Shown here: positions 1 to 8,574 of the stretch, one piece after another
Layout: each line of letters opens with the position of its first letter
How positions within the stretch are numbered: position 1 is the stretch's first letter
DNA from: Caldilineaceae bacterium
Lineage (GTDB): Bacteria > Chloroflexota > Anaerolineae > Caldilineales > Caldilineaceae
Length of the DNA stretch: 64,000 nucleotides
Direction: 5' to 3'
NCBI GenBank assembly: GCA_020634755.1
Contig: JACKBC010000025.1
Span: 1 to 64,000, forward strand
Position numbers and translations under genes: made by a program
Notes under the pieces: generated by a model
What the model saw: the letters and a program-made list of their open reading frames with translations, nothing else
The model's database searches: none
What the model was told of the DNA's origin: nothing

Positions 1-711
1 TTCCGGCTTCCAGGTGGCGCCCAAGGCCAGCGGCGGCGGCAACTCGGTGAACCCTTGGCGCAACATGGTATTGGGCAGATTGTCGCCCTGCTGTTCTACG
101 GCAATAAAAAGCGGGATATTCAGCGGCTTTAAATCTTCACCCCGCGCAAGCGCGCGCAAGTCGCTCGGGGGAATTCCTTTCACCTGATATTGCTCAAGCG
201 CGTCTACATCCAGCGCGTCATCGTCGGGCAAAAATAGTCCATACGAAATTGCCTGTAATTGGTTGATGAGCCGCGCCACATTTTCCGGGGTATTTGTATT
301 TTTGTCATTGGTGAAATTATGCATGCGCGGGGTGATGGCAATGCCACCAACACGATAGACATAAATCAGTTCGGCAATATCGCTTTCGGCCGAAACGTCC
401 TGACCTTCAAACGAAACAATAAAAAGTTGACCCACTTTGTCCGCTACGGACATCTGCCCCAAATAGAGATCCAACGCTTCTTCGAGACGCTGTTCTTGCA
501 GGGAGAGTTCTGGCGTGGCGGCTTGGCCGTCTGTTTGCGCGGTTTGCTGGCGACCGGAGCGTACGGGTTCGGCGAGTGGACCTGAGGCTGTATTCGCCAG
601 GGCAAGTTGCGGCGCCACAGGCAATAGGCCAAGGATGACTATGAAGAAAATGCGCGAAAGTTTCGCCAAAAATATTCTGGGTACGTGTCTATTTAACACT
701 ATTTGAATCAT
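1..711 (-). CDS. secreted glycoside hydrolase family 3 protein (NagZ-like), 3' end cut by window edge
   Basis: An open frame runs from an ATG at 711 off the left edge (237 codons). It starts with a signal peptide: a basic N-terminus, a hydrophobic stretch around residues 20-35 and a likely cleavage after A-L-A at about residue 39. A low-complexity linker follows. Then come the GH3 N-terminal signatures: MSVADKVGQLFIVSF near residue 87, the segment VYRVGGIAI, and IPLFIAVEQQGDN followed by LPPPLALGATW. These match the start of the beta-N-acetylhexosaminidase/beta-glucosidase barrel; the catalytic residues lie beyond the window. Exported peptidoglycan or chitooligosaccharide turnover is the usual role of such proteins; the substrate here is unknown. 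No strong ribosome binding site precedes the ATG, so the start is uncertain. The + strand frame at 259-585 is its shadow. Confidence 0.8.
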   Translation of the reverse strand, partial: MIQIVLNRHVPRIFLAKLSRIFFIVILGLLPVAPQLALANTASGPLAEPVRSGRQQTAQTDGQAATPELSLQEQRLEEALDLYLGQMSVADKVGQLFIVSFEGQDVSAESDIAELIYVYRVGGIAITPRMHNFTNDKNTNTPENVARLINQLQAISYGLFLPDDDALDVDALEQYQVKGIPPSDLRALARGEDLKPLNIPLFIAVEQQGDNLPNTMLRQGFTELPPPLALGATWKPE

Positions 712-947
712 CTGAAATTCTGTTCGACGTTGTCACACAGCAAAATTATCATGCAGCAGGATGGTAAGATACGGCAGGATATTGTCTACTGTTGGTGAGT
801 CATGCCCGAGCCTTTCGGGAAAAAGCCGCCCGTGTGACGTTTAGCAGTCCCGCTAGTTTTGGTGGTTATGCGCTTTGGAACTGCCCTGGCTGGTTACATG
901 CAACGAGGAGGTAATAATATAGGGCAGATGCAACTCAATACAACAGA

Positions 948-1023
948 ACTTACACAAGCCTAGAGTAAAATTGTCTCACGAGCGCGATGCCGTTTTCTGG
1001 CACTCCACTGGCGCTACGGAAGT
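948..1023. repeat. interspersed palindromic element, family A copy 1
   Basis: The ends read ACTTACACAAGCC and GGCGCTACGGAAGT. They match the ends of copies at 6019-6180, 41892-41968, 49598-49653 and 58161-58238, whose consensus ends are ACTTACGCAAGCC and GGCGCTGCGTAAGT (imperfect inverted repeats of each other). It lies in the 712-1386 gene-free gap upstream of lepB. Confidence 0.6.
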
Positions 1024-1110
1024 CTTATATAAGAGAGAACGTCGCCAAAAATGTATTATAAATTGTACGGTATTATAGATTATACGATTGCCAAGTGAAT
1101 CAAGTGACGG

Positions 1111-1146
1111 TAATCGCATGGTATACGATAATCGCATGGTATATCG
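1111..1146. repeat. 18-bp direct repeat, two tandem copies
   Basis: Two adjacent 18-bp units beginning TAATCGCATGGTATA occur at 1111-1128 and 1129-1146; they differ only at the last bases. They sit in an AT-rich tract (about 1040-1330) between the GH3 gene and lepB, with further TATCGT/TACGAT words around them. They could be binding sites for a regulator, but no protein can be named. Confidence 0.6.
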
Positions 1147-1280
1147 TCATAAAGTTATAGTATATCGTTTGCAACGCCCAGAGTCAACTATGATTCGGCT
1201 TGCGACATGCAACAACATTTTGATAAAAATCTGCCAAAAGATATACTTGTGCGTAATTTATACAGTTTTTATCGTGTCAT

Positions 1281-1320
1281 AACGTTGTCTTTGTAATGAT
1301 AACGTTGTCTTTGTAATGAT
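1281..1320. repeat. 20-bp perfect tandem duplication
   Basis: The unit AACGTTGTCTTTGTAATGAT occurs twice, at 1281-1300 and 1301-1320, without a single difference. It lies about 65 bp upstream of the signal peptidase start, so it may contain regulatory sites or be a recent slippage event. The rest of the 712-1386 gap holds no gene that can be supported. Confidence 0.8.
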
Positions 1321-1386
1321 GAAGTACTGACGCCCGAATAGTGCGCGACGCCGGTACAGCCTTTTTGAGTCCGCTTTTTGGAGTAC

Positions 1387-2040
1387 ATGATGGATAAGTT
1401 TCAATCACAGAAATCGCAACCAACGGCCAAACGCTCCTTTTCAACCCCGTACACGCCAGCAGAGTTTACGCTCATCACCGATCGGGAGGACGAAACCTAT
1501 CAACACGAAATCATCCATGTAGAGCAGCGCAGCCCATTAGGCTGGCTTCTTTTACAAGAAATTATCCAAGTTGTTCTGCCCGCCCTGGTGTTGGCGCTCG
1601 TCATTCATCTTTTCCTGGCCCAAGCCACCATTGTCTATGGCCGCAGCATGGAGCCAAACCTCTTTGAAGCGCAGCGCTTGATCATCGACAAGATCAGCTA
1701 TCGCTTTCGCTCACCGCAGCGCAACGATATTGTGGTGATTAATATGCCCATTATGGATGAAATGTTGGTCAAGCGCGTGGTGGGTTTGCCCGGCGAAACC
1801 GTAGAAATTCACAACGGCATTGTGAGCATCGATGGACGTGAGCTCAACGAAGCATTTCCCCATAACCTTTCTGAATATGATGCACCCAAAGTAACGTTGG
1901 GGCCACTGCAATATTTTGTGCTGGGGGATAATCGCGGCAACAGCAACGATAGCCGTTCCTTTGGTTCGGTCCAGCGTGAATTTATCATTGGCCGCGTCTG
2001 GATGCGCTATTGGCCGCTAAACCAATTTAGGATTTTCTAA
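1387..2040 (+). CDS. lepB: signal peptidase I
   Basis: Type I signal peptidase, which removes signal peptides from exported proteins at the outer face of the membrane. A cytoplasmic N-terminal tail of about 50 residues is followed by one membrane segment (LPALVLALVIHLFLA). Next come the catalytic serine box GRSMEPN (Ser about 87), box RNDIVVI, and the catalytic lysine box VKRVVGLPGE (Lys about 129, 42 residues after the serine as is typical), then LGDNRGNSNDSR. All boxes are present, so it should be active. The start is ATG 1387 or 1390; both lie just after the purine-rich TTTTGGAG. The frame is open to a TTG at 1378, but that would absorb the ribosome binding site. It is followed 36 bp later by the AI-2E permease gene. 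Confidence 0.95.
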   Translation: MMDKFQSQKSQPTAKRSFSTPYTPAEFTLITDREDETYQHEIIHVEQRSPLGWLLLQEIIQVVLPALVLALVIHLFLAQATIVYGRSMEPNLFEAQRLIIDKISYRFRSPQRNDIVVINMPIMDEMLVKRVVGLPGETVEIHNGIVSIDGRELNEAFPHNLSEYDAPKVTLGPLQYFVLGDNRGNSNDSRSFGSVQREFIIGRVWMRYWPLNQFRIF

Positions 2041-2076
2041 TCTTGCAAAACGCGCAAGTCTAGAATCGCTCAATTC

Positions 2077-3846
2077 ATGACCTCACGCCGTTGGAATACA
2101 GTTACTAAAATCATCGTCAGTTCGACCCTGGTGCTGCTGGCTATTGCGCTGCTCATCACCTTCCGGGTCATGATTGCGCCTACCATCGTTGCCTTTTTGC
2201 TCTCATTTATCCTCAGCTATCCCGTCAACTGGATCCAACGGCGCACGGGCTGGGCGCGCACCACCACGGTTGCCGTTCTCTACGTAGTGCTGATCGCCCT
2301 GCTGGCCATCACGCCGGCCCTTTTTATCTCCCGCCTCATGGAGATGATCAACTCGCTGCAAACCGCGCTGGAAAGCCTGATTGTAGATTTACAAGCCCAA
2401 GCCAATCTACCGCTGTTGGGTGGGCTCAACCTGCCCGTAGATCAGCTATTGCAAGACGCCGGCGCCCTGTTGATCAATATCCTAGCCTCCATTACAAGCA
2501 ATCCTTTCCTGGTGGCCCGAGAGGTGACCTCGCGCATCTTGACGGTGATCTACGTTTCGGTGCTCAATTTCTGGCTGCTAAAGGATATGTATAAACTGCA
2601 GCGCTTTATGCTGGATCAGGTGCCTTCGGATCTGCAAGAAGATGTGCGCAGGCTGGCCCAAGAGCTGAGCATGATTTGGAATGCATTTCTGCGCGGGCAG
2701 ATCGTATTGGCGCTGGTAGTCGGCGTCATAACTTGGGTGGCGCTGGTCATTGTGGGTATGCCCAATGCGGGCGGTCTGGCCTTGCTGGCCGGCTTTATGG
2801 AATTTCTGCCCACGGTGGGGCCGGGGTTGAGCGCCACCATTGGCGTTGCCCTCTCCCTGTTCAGCAAATCCAGCACGCTGGGGCTGGAAGGCTTTTCGTT
2901 TGCCCTGGTGGTGCTGGTGGTCTACATGATACAGGCCCAGTATGAGACCATTAACCTGATTCCGCGGCTGGTGGGGCGGCGCGTGCGTTTGCATCCAGCC
3001 GTCACTTTTGTGGGCGTCATCAGCAGCGCGCTGGTCTTTGGCCTCTTGGGCGTTTTGCTGGCCACTCCGCTCATTGCCAGCACGCGCACAATTCTCTCCT
3101 ACATCTATGCCAAGCTTTTTGACTTAGAGCCCTTTGAACAGAGCGCATCCAGCCAAACCACCGTGCGCATTCGCGGCCTGATTGCCGGTCGCAAAATTGA
3201 AGGGATCGTGTTTGATTTAGATGGCGCCGTGGCGCAACTCAATTTGGGTCTCATTGATACAATTGTCGAGCGCACATCGTGGATGGAGCGGTTGGTCGAT
3301 GAAGCTCAACGCCGCCACATTGTGCATCGCCTGCTGGTCATGCTCGAAGTACCCGTTCATTTTCTCATGAGCCAGCTCATCCGCTTTGAGCTATACGAAG
3401 AATTGGAGCGCTTTCTGCCCACTTTCAACCGGCTGCGCGGCCACGCCAAACCCGAGCAAATGGAAGCCGTCCCACAGGTGCTGGATGCGCTTACAGAACT
3501 AGCGCCCCACTATCGATTGGGATTAATTTCGACCCGCAATCGCTTTACCATCGATCAGTTTTTGGATCGCTCTGGTCTCAACAGCGGGCTCTTCGATACG
3601 GTGATCGCCCAAGAGGATGTACGCAACTTAATGCCGCATGTGGAAGGGCTCATGAAGATATCGGACGCCTGGCAGCTTCCTCCCAATACCATGTTGGTCG
3701 TCAGCGATACAGACGCCAATTTGCGTTCTGGCCGCGCCGCCAATATGGCCACGGCGGGCGTACTCTCTGGCCTGGGTGAACGCAGCGATTTAGAAGACGC
3801 CGATATTATTATTGACGACGCCACCGAGCTTTGTGAGTGGCTGTAA
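2077..3846 (+). CDS. AI-2E family permease fused to a C-terminal HAD-like domain
   Basis: Residues 1-345 are an AI-2E/UPF0118 permease. Hydrophobic segments come in the usual arrangement, including PTIVAFLLSFILSYPVNW near the start, the central coiled region, and the conserved FLPTVGPGLSATIGVALSL and LHPAVTFVGVISSALVFGL stretches. Residues 372-589 are an added HAD-superfamily module: motif I FDLDGA (about 379-384, with Ala where Thr is usual), motif II ISTRNR (about 484) and motif IV VVSDTDANLRSGRAANM (about 541) with a GLG loop behind. AI-2E permeases export small molecules or act as Na+/H+ antiporters; a cytosolic phosphatase-like tail is not the usual architecture. No strong ribosome binding site was seen before ATG 2077. 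Confidence 0.85.
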   Translation: MTSRRWNTVTKIIVSSTLVLLAIALLITFRVMIAPTIVAFLLSFILSYPVNWIQRRTGWARTTTVAVLYVVLIALLAITPALFISRLMEMINSLQTALESLIVDLQAQANLPLLGGLNLPVDQLLQDAGALLINILASITSNPFLVAREVTSRILTVIYVSVLNFWLLKDMYKLQRFMLDQVPSDLQEDVRRLAQELSMIWNAFLRGQIVLALVVGVITWVALVIVGMPNAGGLALLAGFMEFLPTVGPGLSATIGVALSLFSKSSTLGLEGFSFALVVLVVYMIQAQYETINLIPRLVGRRVRLHPAVTFVGVISSALVFGLLGVLLATPLIASTRTILSYIYAKLFDLEPFEQSASSQTTVRIRGLIAGRKIEGIVFDLDGAVAQLNLGLIDTIVERTSWMERLVDEAQRRHIVHRLLVMLEVPVHFLMSQLIRFELYEELERFLPTFNRLRGHAKPEQMEAVPQVLDALTELAPHYRLGLISTRNRFTIDQFLDRSGLNSGLFDTVIAQEDVRNLMPHVEGLMKISDAWQLPPNTMLVVSDTDANLRSGRAANMATAGVLSGLGERSDLEDADIIIDDATELCEWL

Positions 3847-3861
3847 ACATCCACGTCGGAG

Positions 3862-4929
3862 CTATCGCATCTCGACCGGCCAATCCCACGCTTCATTCGG
3901 ATCATATCGCAGCGTGTGCCCGTCCAACCGTAGTGGGCCTAAAATGTTATTTGTATAAAGCTGCCCCGTCCCCAGGCCATGCACCCGCGCTGGATCGCAC
4001 GCGCTGAGCCACTGGCACAGGGCGTTGAGCCCCACGTTAGATTCCAGCGCCGAGTTGATCCACCACTGCATGCCGCGCGCCTCCGCCGCAGCCATCCACC
4101 TTTCAGTGGCCGCCAAACCGCCCAGCTGCGTGGGCTTCAGCACCAGATGCTGCGGCCGCATGCTATCCAGCAGCGCGTCAATTTGCGCCCCATTCACCCC
4201 AATCAGCTCTTCATCCAGCCCCAGCGCAATGGGCGACTGCGCGCACAGCGCCGCCATGGCCTCGGCGCCATTGGGCTGCACCCGCGCCGGTTTAATGGGC
4301 TGCTCGAGAAAGTGAATATCAAATGGGGCCAGCTCATGCAGCCGCGCCAGCGCCTCGGCGGGCGCAAACGCGCCATTGGCATCCAGCCGCAGCTCAAATT
4401 CAGAGGCCGGGAAGTGCTGCCGAATGTCGCGCAGCAGCCGCACTTCCTCATCAAAAGGCAACGCCCCCACCTTCATTTTGATGCAGCGAAAGCCCTGTTC
4501 CGCCTTGCGCTCAATCTGCCGCAAAATGCCAGCGTGCGCATCCATCCAGATCAGCCCGTGGGTGGGCAGCCCACTTTCGCCGCGCGTGAACGATGTATCG
4601 AAAAGCTGCATCTGACCGCCGCGTTGCAGATCCAGTTGCGCACACTCCAGCGCAAAGGCCAGCGCCGGCAGCGCCGTCAGGTCCAGCGCATTTATCTCTA
4701 CGCCACGGTTGATCTCGGCACAGATATGCGCAACGCGCGCCAGAAAATCGGGCGTATCGTCAATGCTCAACCCGGCCACCGGGCCACACTCGCCCCAGCC
4801 AGCCACTGCGGGTGCATCATTCCGAGCCAGCCGTATAAAACAGGTTTTGCGGGTATGCAGCGTTCCGCGCGAAGTGCCCGCCGGCCGGCGCAACTCCAAC
4901 ACGTACGGAAAGTAGGATGCAGTAAGCAT
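3862..4929 (-). CDS. menC: o-succinylbenzoate synthase (enolase superfamily)
   Basis: Dehydrates SHCHC to o-succinylbenzoate in menaquinone synthesis. It carries the enolase-superfamily features: the KxK motif IKMKVG (Lys about 151 and 153), metal ligands in LRLDANGAF, FLEQP and LGLDEEL, the second catalytic lysine in LVLKPTQLGG, and the OSBS-like INSALESNVGLNAL loop. The start chosen is ATG 4929, preceded by a GAGG; the open frame reaches further up to 4959. No other men genes are nearby. N-succinylamino-acid racemase activity is common in promiscuous relatives and cannot be excluded. It converges with the permease gene, leaving 15 bp between stops. Confidence 0.88.
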   Translation of the reverse strand: MLTASYFPYVLELRRPAGTSRGTLHTRKTCFIRLARNDAPAVAGWGECGPVAGLSIDDTPDFLARVAHICAEINRGVEINALDLTALPALAFALECAQLDLQRGGQMQLFDTSFTRGESGLPTHGLIWMDAHAGILRQIERKAEQGFRCIKMKVGALPFDEEVRLLRDIRQHFPASEFELRLDANGAFAPAEALARLHELAPFDIHFLEQPIKPARVQPNGAEAMAALCAQSPIALGLDEELIGVNGAQIDALLDSMRPQHLVLKPTQLGGLAATERWMAAAEARGMQWWINSALESNVGLNALCQWLSACDPARVHGLGTGQLYTNNILGPLRLDGHTLRYDPNEAWDWPVEMR

Positions 4930-5027
4930 GGTTTGGCCTCGCCTGAAAGTATTTCCCACAGATAAAATGGTTCATCCAGCTTATGGATCTATTGAAACTG
5001 CACGCCCGACCACACGCCGAATTCAGC

Positions 5028-5858
5028 TTATGATACGGTTGCTTCAAATAGCCCAATGTCTTTATCCACGTGCAGCGCGCCACCGGCCGCCTGCATTTCT
5101 TGGGCTAGAAACTCCTTGAATTGCGCCTGGACCGCATCCGACACGTCGTAGAGCAGTCCCGAGCGCATGTAGGTGAAGAGCGGCTCCACATCCGTAACGC
5201 GCAAGGCATCGGCATATGGATGCAGCGCAATATGGGCAAAATGTGGCTGCAATAACTGCGCACCCGTACTCAATTCAAAGGTCAGCATCCCAAAGGTATC
5301 GGCAAAGTCGGGGGCAATGCCCGTTCCGTACAATTGGTGAAACTTCACGCGCAATTCGCGCATCTGGCGCAGATGATTGCGCCCGTTGGTGGCGGCCAGC
5401 AGCCGTCCACCCGGCGCCAACACGCGCGCAATCTCGGCCAGCCCGCGGTCAATATCCGGCACGTGATAGAGCATGTGGTTGGCGATGACCAGATCAAAGC
5501 TGTCATTATCGAATGGCATTGCCTGCACGTCGAGCTGGCGAAACGCAAAGCGTTCAGCCAGCGCCGCCAAATTCTGCTGCACCTTTTCCAGCATGCCCGG
5601 CGAAAAGTCAGACAGCGTCACGCGCCAGCCGTCTGGCACGCGATCCAGATTCTCGCGCCACAACTCGCCCGGCCCACACCCTACCTCCAGCACGCGCGCA
5701 TTGACGGGCGCGCGCAGGGCATGGTCAAAGACCCAGGGATGCCAGCCATAGGCATTGGTGCTAAAACGGGCGTGCAGCTGAATGCGCTTGTTGAGATTGG
5801 ATGCGTTTTTGTACTGGTCGTTGAGCAGATAGGCTTGATCGACGCCTGGGTGTGTCAT
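5028..5858 (-). CDS. class I SAM-dependent methyltransferase
   Basis: A 276-residue Rossmann methyltransferase of the Methyltransf_11/UbiE type. SAM-binding motif I is VLEVGCGPGE (residues 56-65); the later motifs are LSDFSPGML, FRQLDVQAMPFDNDSFDLV and IARVLAPGGRLLAAT. The C-terminal part has no recognisable acceptor domain, so the substrate is unknown. ATG 5858 has a good ribosome binding site (AAGGAGC, 7 bp). It lies about 100 bp upstream of menC on the same strand; a link to quinone methylation is possible but is inference only. Confidence 0.85.
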   Translation of the reverse strand: MTHPGVDQAYLLNDQYKNASNLNKRIQLHARFSTNAYGWHPWVFDHALRAPVNARVLEVGCGPGELWRENLDRVPDGWRVTLSDFSPGMLEKVQQNLAALAERFAFRQLDVQAMPFDNDSFDLVIANHMLYHVPDIDRGLAEIARVLAPGGRLLAATNGRNHLRQMRELRVKFHQLYGTGIAPDFADTFGMLTFELSTGAQLLQPHFAHIALHPYADALRVTDVEPLFTYMRSGLLYDVSDAVQAQFKEFLAQEMQAAGGALHVDKDIGLFEATVS

Positions 5859-6018
5859 GGAAATGGCTCCTTTTTCAAATAAATCAATCTGGCCATTTTT
5901 GCGGCAGAGGTCTATTGTAGCAAAAATCTATTTTAACTGAATGACACGGAAATTGAAACAAAGCGGTATTTACCATATAATGTTTGCAACCTCTCGTAAC
6001 GCGGTACATTCTATTAGG

Positions 6019-6180
6019 ACTTACGCACGCCTAGTGCCGCGAACATTTAATTTTTAGAAATCACAACTCGAGCAAAAGTCATACGGGATTTCTAAAAATT
6101 AAGCGGCCAGACAATAGAGTACGAATCGCCTTGTAAAAGATCGTCTCTTCTGCTGGCGATCCACCGGCGCTGCCTAAGTC
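6019..6180. repeat. family A element interrupted by a family B element
   Basis: The ends ACTTACGCACGCC (6019-6031) and CACCGGCGCTGCCTAAGTC (6162-6180) are those of family A. The interior is split at about 6035 by a complete family B element. Confidence 0.65.
6036..6111. mobile_element. MITE-like palindromic element, family B copy 1
   Basis: It begins GCCGCGAACATTTAATTTT and ends with the partner arm AAAATTAAGCGGCC; the arms ATTTTTAGAAAT and ATTTCTAAAAAT are nearly perfect inverted repeats around a central CTCGAG-containing loop. A second full copy lies in the other orientation at 52653-52730, and a truncated one at 26936-26993. It sits inside a family A element, so it inserted later. Confidence 0.7.
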
Positions 6181-6189
6181 GTGAATATT

Positions 6190-6273
6190 CAGTAGATTGC
6201 AATTGCAAGAGATAGTGCCGGGTTCAATAAACCAGACCAACGCCTATTCCGCCAACACCGTTGCGGTGTACTG
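6190..6273. mobile_element. MITE-like element, family E copy 1
   Basis: It starts CAGTAGATTGCAA and ends TTGCGGTGTACTG, imperfect inverted repeats of about 13 bp. The internal GCCAACACCGTTGCGG segment is shared with copies at 22488-22570, 34144-34228, 44385-44468, 52831-52859 and 58046-58130. It ends 14 bp before the start codon of the next gene. Confidence 0.65.
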
Positions 6274-6287
6274 ATATTAGAAACCCT

Positions 6288-7628
6288 ATGGCCACTATCG
6301 GCGCAGCCAATCCTTTTTTTCACCGTACGCCCGTGCGCGATCCAGACTACTTTTTTGGTCGCCAATACGAATTGCAGAATCTTTGCGCCGTTGTGCGCAA
6401 TGGTCAAAGCGTGGCGGTCATTGGCCCGCGACGCATTGGCAAGAGTTCGCTGCTGTGGCAGATTGTTCACACGTTGATGACCGATATCGCGCCAACGCTG
6501 CCCTACTGCGCAGTCTACATCAGCGGTGAAGCCTGGCAGACACAAACCAGCAATGCGCTCTATGCCGGGTTGTGGCAGGCGCTGCTGATGACCATGCGCG
6601 CATATGCATTGGCGGCCAACTTGCCTCCTGGGGACAGTGAAACTGACGAGCTGGATTTTTCCACTTTTATGCGCAATTTGCGCCTGGTTACCAGCACCGG
6701 TATCCAGGTCGTCTTCCTGCTAGATGAATTTGACGCGCTGAGTCGCAACCGCCATCTCAATGAGTTCTTTTTCTCCGCTCTGCGCAGCTTGGTGGCGCCG
6801 CTGGGCATTGTCTATGTCACGGCTTCGACCCGCCCTCTCCTGGAGTTGACCTATGCCCAACAGAGCGCGCTCAGTTCGCCTTTTTTCAACATTTTTCTGC
6901 CGCATCATCTGGAGTTGCTTTCAGAACAAGAGGCCGTAGGTTTGCTCCACGGGATCGCGGCGTTGGGCAAACTGGAGATGAACGCGCCCCAACAGCAACT
7001 GCTGCTGGACCTGGCGGGACCGCACCCTTGTTTTCTCCAGATTGCTGGCTATCACTATTGGGAAGCGCTGCAAGCTGGAATGGCATACAGTTTGGAACAG
7101 CTACAGACAGCCATCTATACCGAAGCGGCGCCGCTGTGGGCGTACCAATGGCGTCACCTTACCAGCGATGAACAGCGTGCCTTAATGCTATTGGCGACCG
7201 ATACGCCGCTGTCCCCGGCGCGGCTGGCGCGCCTGCGGCTGGCTTGTTTGGTGCAAATGGCTCAAGGGCGCGCCGTTCCGCTTTCACCACTGTTAGCTAG
7301 CTTTGTGCGCCAGCAGGCAGTCTATCAAATTTTACACGTCGGTCCTATTTTGATTGACCAAGCGACTGAGCGCGCTTGGCTACAAGGCGACGCGCTCTCC
7401 CTGACGCCTCAGGACTATCGCCTTTTGCTTGGCCTGGCCAGCACGGCGGGATATCCTCTTTCCCCGGCCGAACTGGCCACCCACCTCTGGCCCGAAGACG
7501 CCGCCAGCCCCAATCAGGATCGCCTCAAGACGGCGGTCAACAGTCTCCGCAACAAGCTGGGGCCGGCCCACCGCGACTTGATTCAGTATTACAACGGCGG
7601 CTATCGGCTGGCGCAGACTCACCAGTAA
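6288..7628 (+). CDS. AAA/STAND-type ATPase with C-terminal winged-helix DNA-binding domain
   Basis: A 446-residue protein. The N-terminal NTPase starts with the FFGRQYEL box, then Walker A GPRRIGKSSLL (about 45) and Walker B VVFLLDEFD (about 142-149), followed by a helical lid with the HPCFLQIAGYHYW box. From about residue 370 comes an OmpR/PhoB-type winged helix (LSLTPQDYRLLLGLAST ... LRNKLG ... YNGGYRL). It resembles the ATPase at the end of the 10631 gene: both share GRQ, RRIGK and HP[CY]FLQ boxes. It is probably an ATP-dependent transcription switch; target and signal are unknown. ATG 6288 is used although the frame is open to a TTG at 6261 inside the repeat. No clear ribosome binding site is visible. 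Confidence 0.8.
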   Translation: MATIGAANPFFHRTPVRDPDYFFGRQYELQNLCAVVRNGQSVAVIGPRRIGKSSLLWQIVHTLMTDIAPTLPYCAVYISGEAWQTQTSNALYAGLWQALLMTMRAYALAANLPPGDSETDELDFSTFMRNLRLVTSTGIQVVFLLDEFDALSRNRHLNEFFFSALRSLVAPLGIVYVTASTRPLLELTYAQQSALSSPFFNIFLPHHLELLSEQEAVGLLHGIAALGKLEMNAPQQQLLLDLAGPHPCFLQIAGYHYWEALQAGMAYSLEQLQTAIYTEAAPLWAYQWRHLTSDEQRALMLLATDTPLSPARLARLRLACLVQMAQGRAVPLSPLLASFVRQQAVYQILHVGPILIDQATERAWLQGDALSLTPQDYRLLLGLASTAGYPLSPAELATHLWPEDAASPNQDRLKTAVNSLRNKLGPAHRDLIQYYNGGYRLAQTHQ

Positions 7629-7742
7629 TTCTTACTACTTCCTCACCCAACGCTTACCACACGGCGGCTCGATCCGCGGCTATAATTTGGGCAACGCCCC
7701 TATGATGGCATTGTAAGTGCGGCACTGATACCGCCCAAGTCC

Positions 7743-7783
7743 ACGGCAAAACGTGCGGAACCCCTTCCGCAGCTACGTTTTGC
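7743..7783. terminator. hairpin after the ATPase gene
   Basis: GCAAAACGT and ACGTTTTGC form the outer stem, with GCGGAA/TTCCGC inside. It lies between the ATPase stop and the next ribosome binding site. There is no clear T-run, so it may be a transcript-stabilising or attenuating stem rather than a true terminator. Confidence 0.4.
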
Positions 7784-7854
7784 TATCGGCCTAACCATCA
7801 CAACAATCTGTAGAATCTATCGTTCGCGCATTCGAATGCACAGGAGGAATTCAG

Positions 7855-8154
7855 ATGATCGCCAATCGTCGCACCTTTACGGCCAAAAATGGCCAATCAG
7901 ACGCCGCCCTTGACCTGCTCAAGATCGAGGCGCGCACAATGAGTTGGCCGCACGGACTGCGGATGTATAGCTCTTCGATTTCCCAATTTAGCCTGGTCAG
8001 CTTCGAAGCCGAATTTGACACGCTGGCCCAATACGAAACCTTCTGGCATGAATGGAATAGCCGTTCTACCACGCCGGCCTTTATGGCCCAATGGTGGCAA
8101 CTGGTGGAGTCGGGGGGAAAGAATGAAATTTTTACAGTGGATGTGATCAAATAG
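7855..8154 (+). CDS. small dimeric alpha/beta-barrel-like protein (NIPSNAP/ABM-like), unknown function
   Basis: 99 residues after a strong AGGAGG ribosome binding site (7840s). The pattern of strands and helices, with RTFTAKNGQSDAALDLL at the N-terminus, a central SLVSFEAEFDTLAQYETFWHEW segment and a short C-terminal strand IFTVDVI, fits a ferredoxin-like monooxygenase/NIPSNAP fold. No catalytic residues are recognisable. It is the first of five short ferredoxin-fold genes between 7.8 and 10.5 kb. Confidence 0.6.
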   Translation: MIANRRTFTAKNGQSDAALDLLKIEARTMSWPHGLRMYSSSISQFSLVSFEAEFDTLAQYETFWHEWNSRSTTPAFMAQWWQLVESGGKNEIFTVDVIK

Positions 8155-8156
8155 AA

Positions 8157-8558
8157 CTATCCAGACCAATTTAGAAAATGAACGACTTGGTCAACCCCAT
8201 AGTAAACAATCGAAGACGGTGTAACTTGCAGAATTTTGCCCACACGCTGGGCTTTGGTTCGTAGTTCGGGGTGGCGAAGCAGGAGCCGCAACAGATCAGG
8301 TACTTCATGCCTGCGTTCTTTGGGGAATGGGAATGCAACGATACAGTAAGAACGATGTGCCGGCATTCGTCGCCAGAAATCATCGGCATTTATTGAAACA
8401 AGGTTGGCTGACGCGCCTGCCGAAGCAACAGGGGGATAGCATCGTCTTTTGAGTGTATTAGGACGAAGATTCTTGATAGAAACAACCTGACCAGGATACT
8501 AGGTGGCAACGGCATTCCTAATGCGTCGACCGTGGATCTGCTCAACAACAACAATCAT
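8157..8558 (-). pseudogene. degraded PIN-like (DUF5615-type) toxin partner of the DUF433 antitoxin
   Basis: The frame starts at ATG 8558, 17 bp after the DUF433 stop, the usual antitoxin-toxin spacing. It reads MIVVVVEQIHG and then meets an in-frame TAG after 19 codons. Beyond it the sequence continues PGQVVSIKNLRPNT, jumps by one base into DAIPLLLRQARQPTL, jumps back into LVSINADDFWRRMPAHR, and then stays open to the stop at 8157 (C-terminal 69 residues starting MPAHRSYCIVAFPFP). The stop and the two compensating shifts make it non-functional unless they are sequencing errors. Assignment to the DUF5615 PIN-like family rests on the partner gene and on the LVSINADDF-type motif. Confidence 0.6.
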
Positions 8559-8574
8559 TCAACTTGCGTTTCTG

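Noticed and set aside
259..585. 108-codon + strand frame at the left edge
   Set aside because: It is antisense to the secreted GH3 gene, whose own frame has clear family motifs and a signal peptide.
1088..1282. 64-codon frame in the AT-rich tract
   Set aside because: It lies over tandem repeats, has no ribosome binding site and no recognisable sequence.
3979..4965. 328-codon + strand frame
   Set aside because: Shadow of menC; the arginine- and histidine-rich sequence is typical of antisense reading in GC-rich genes.
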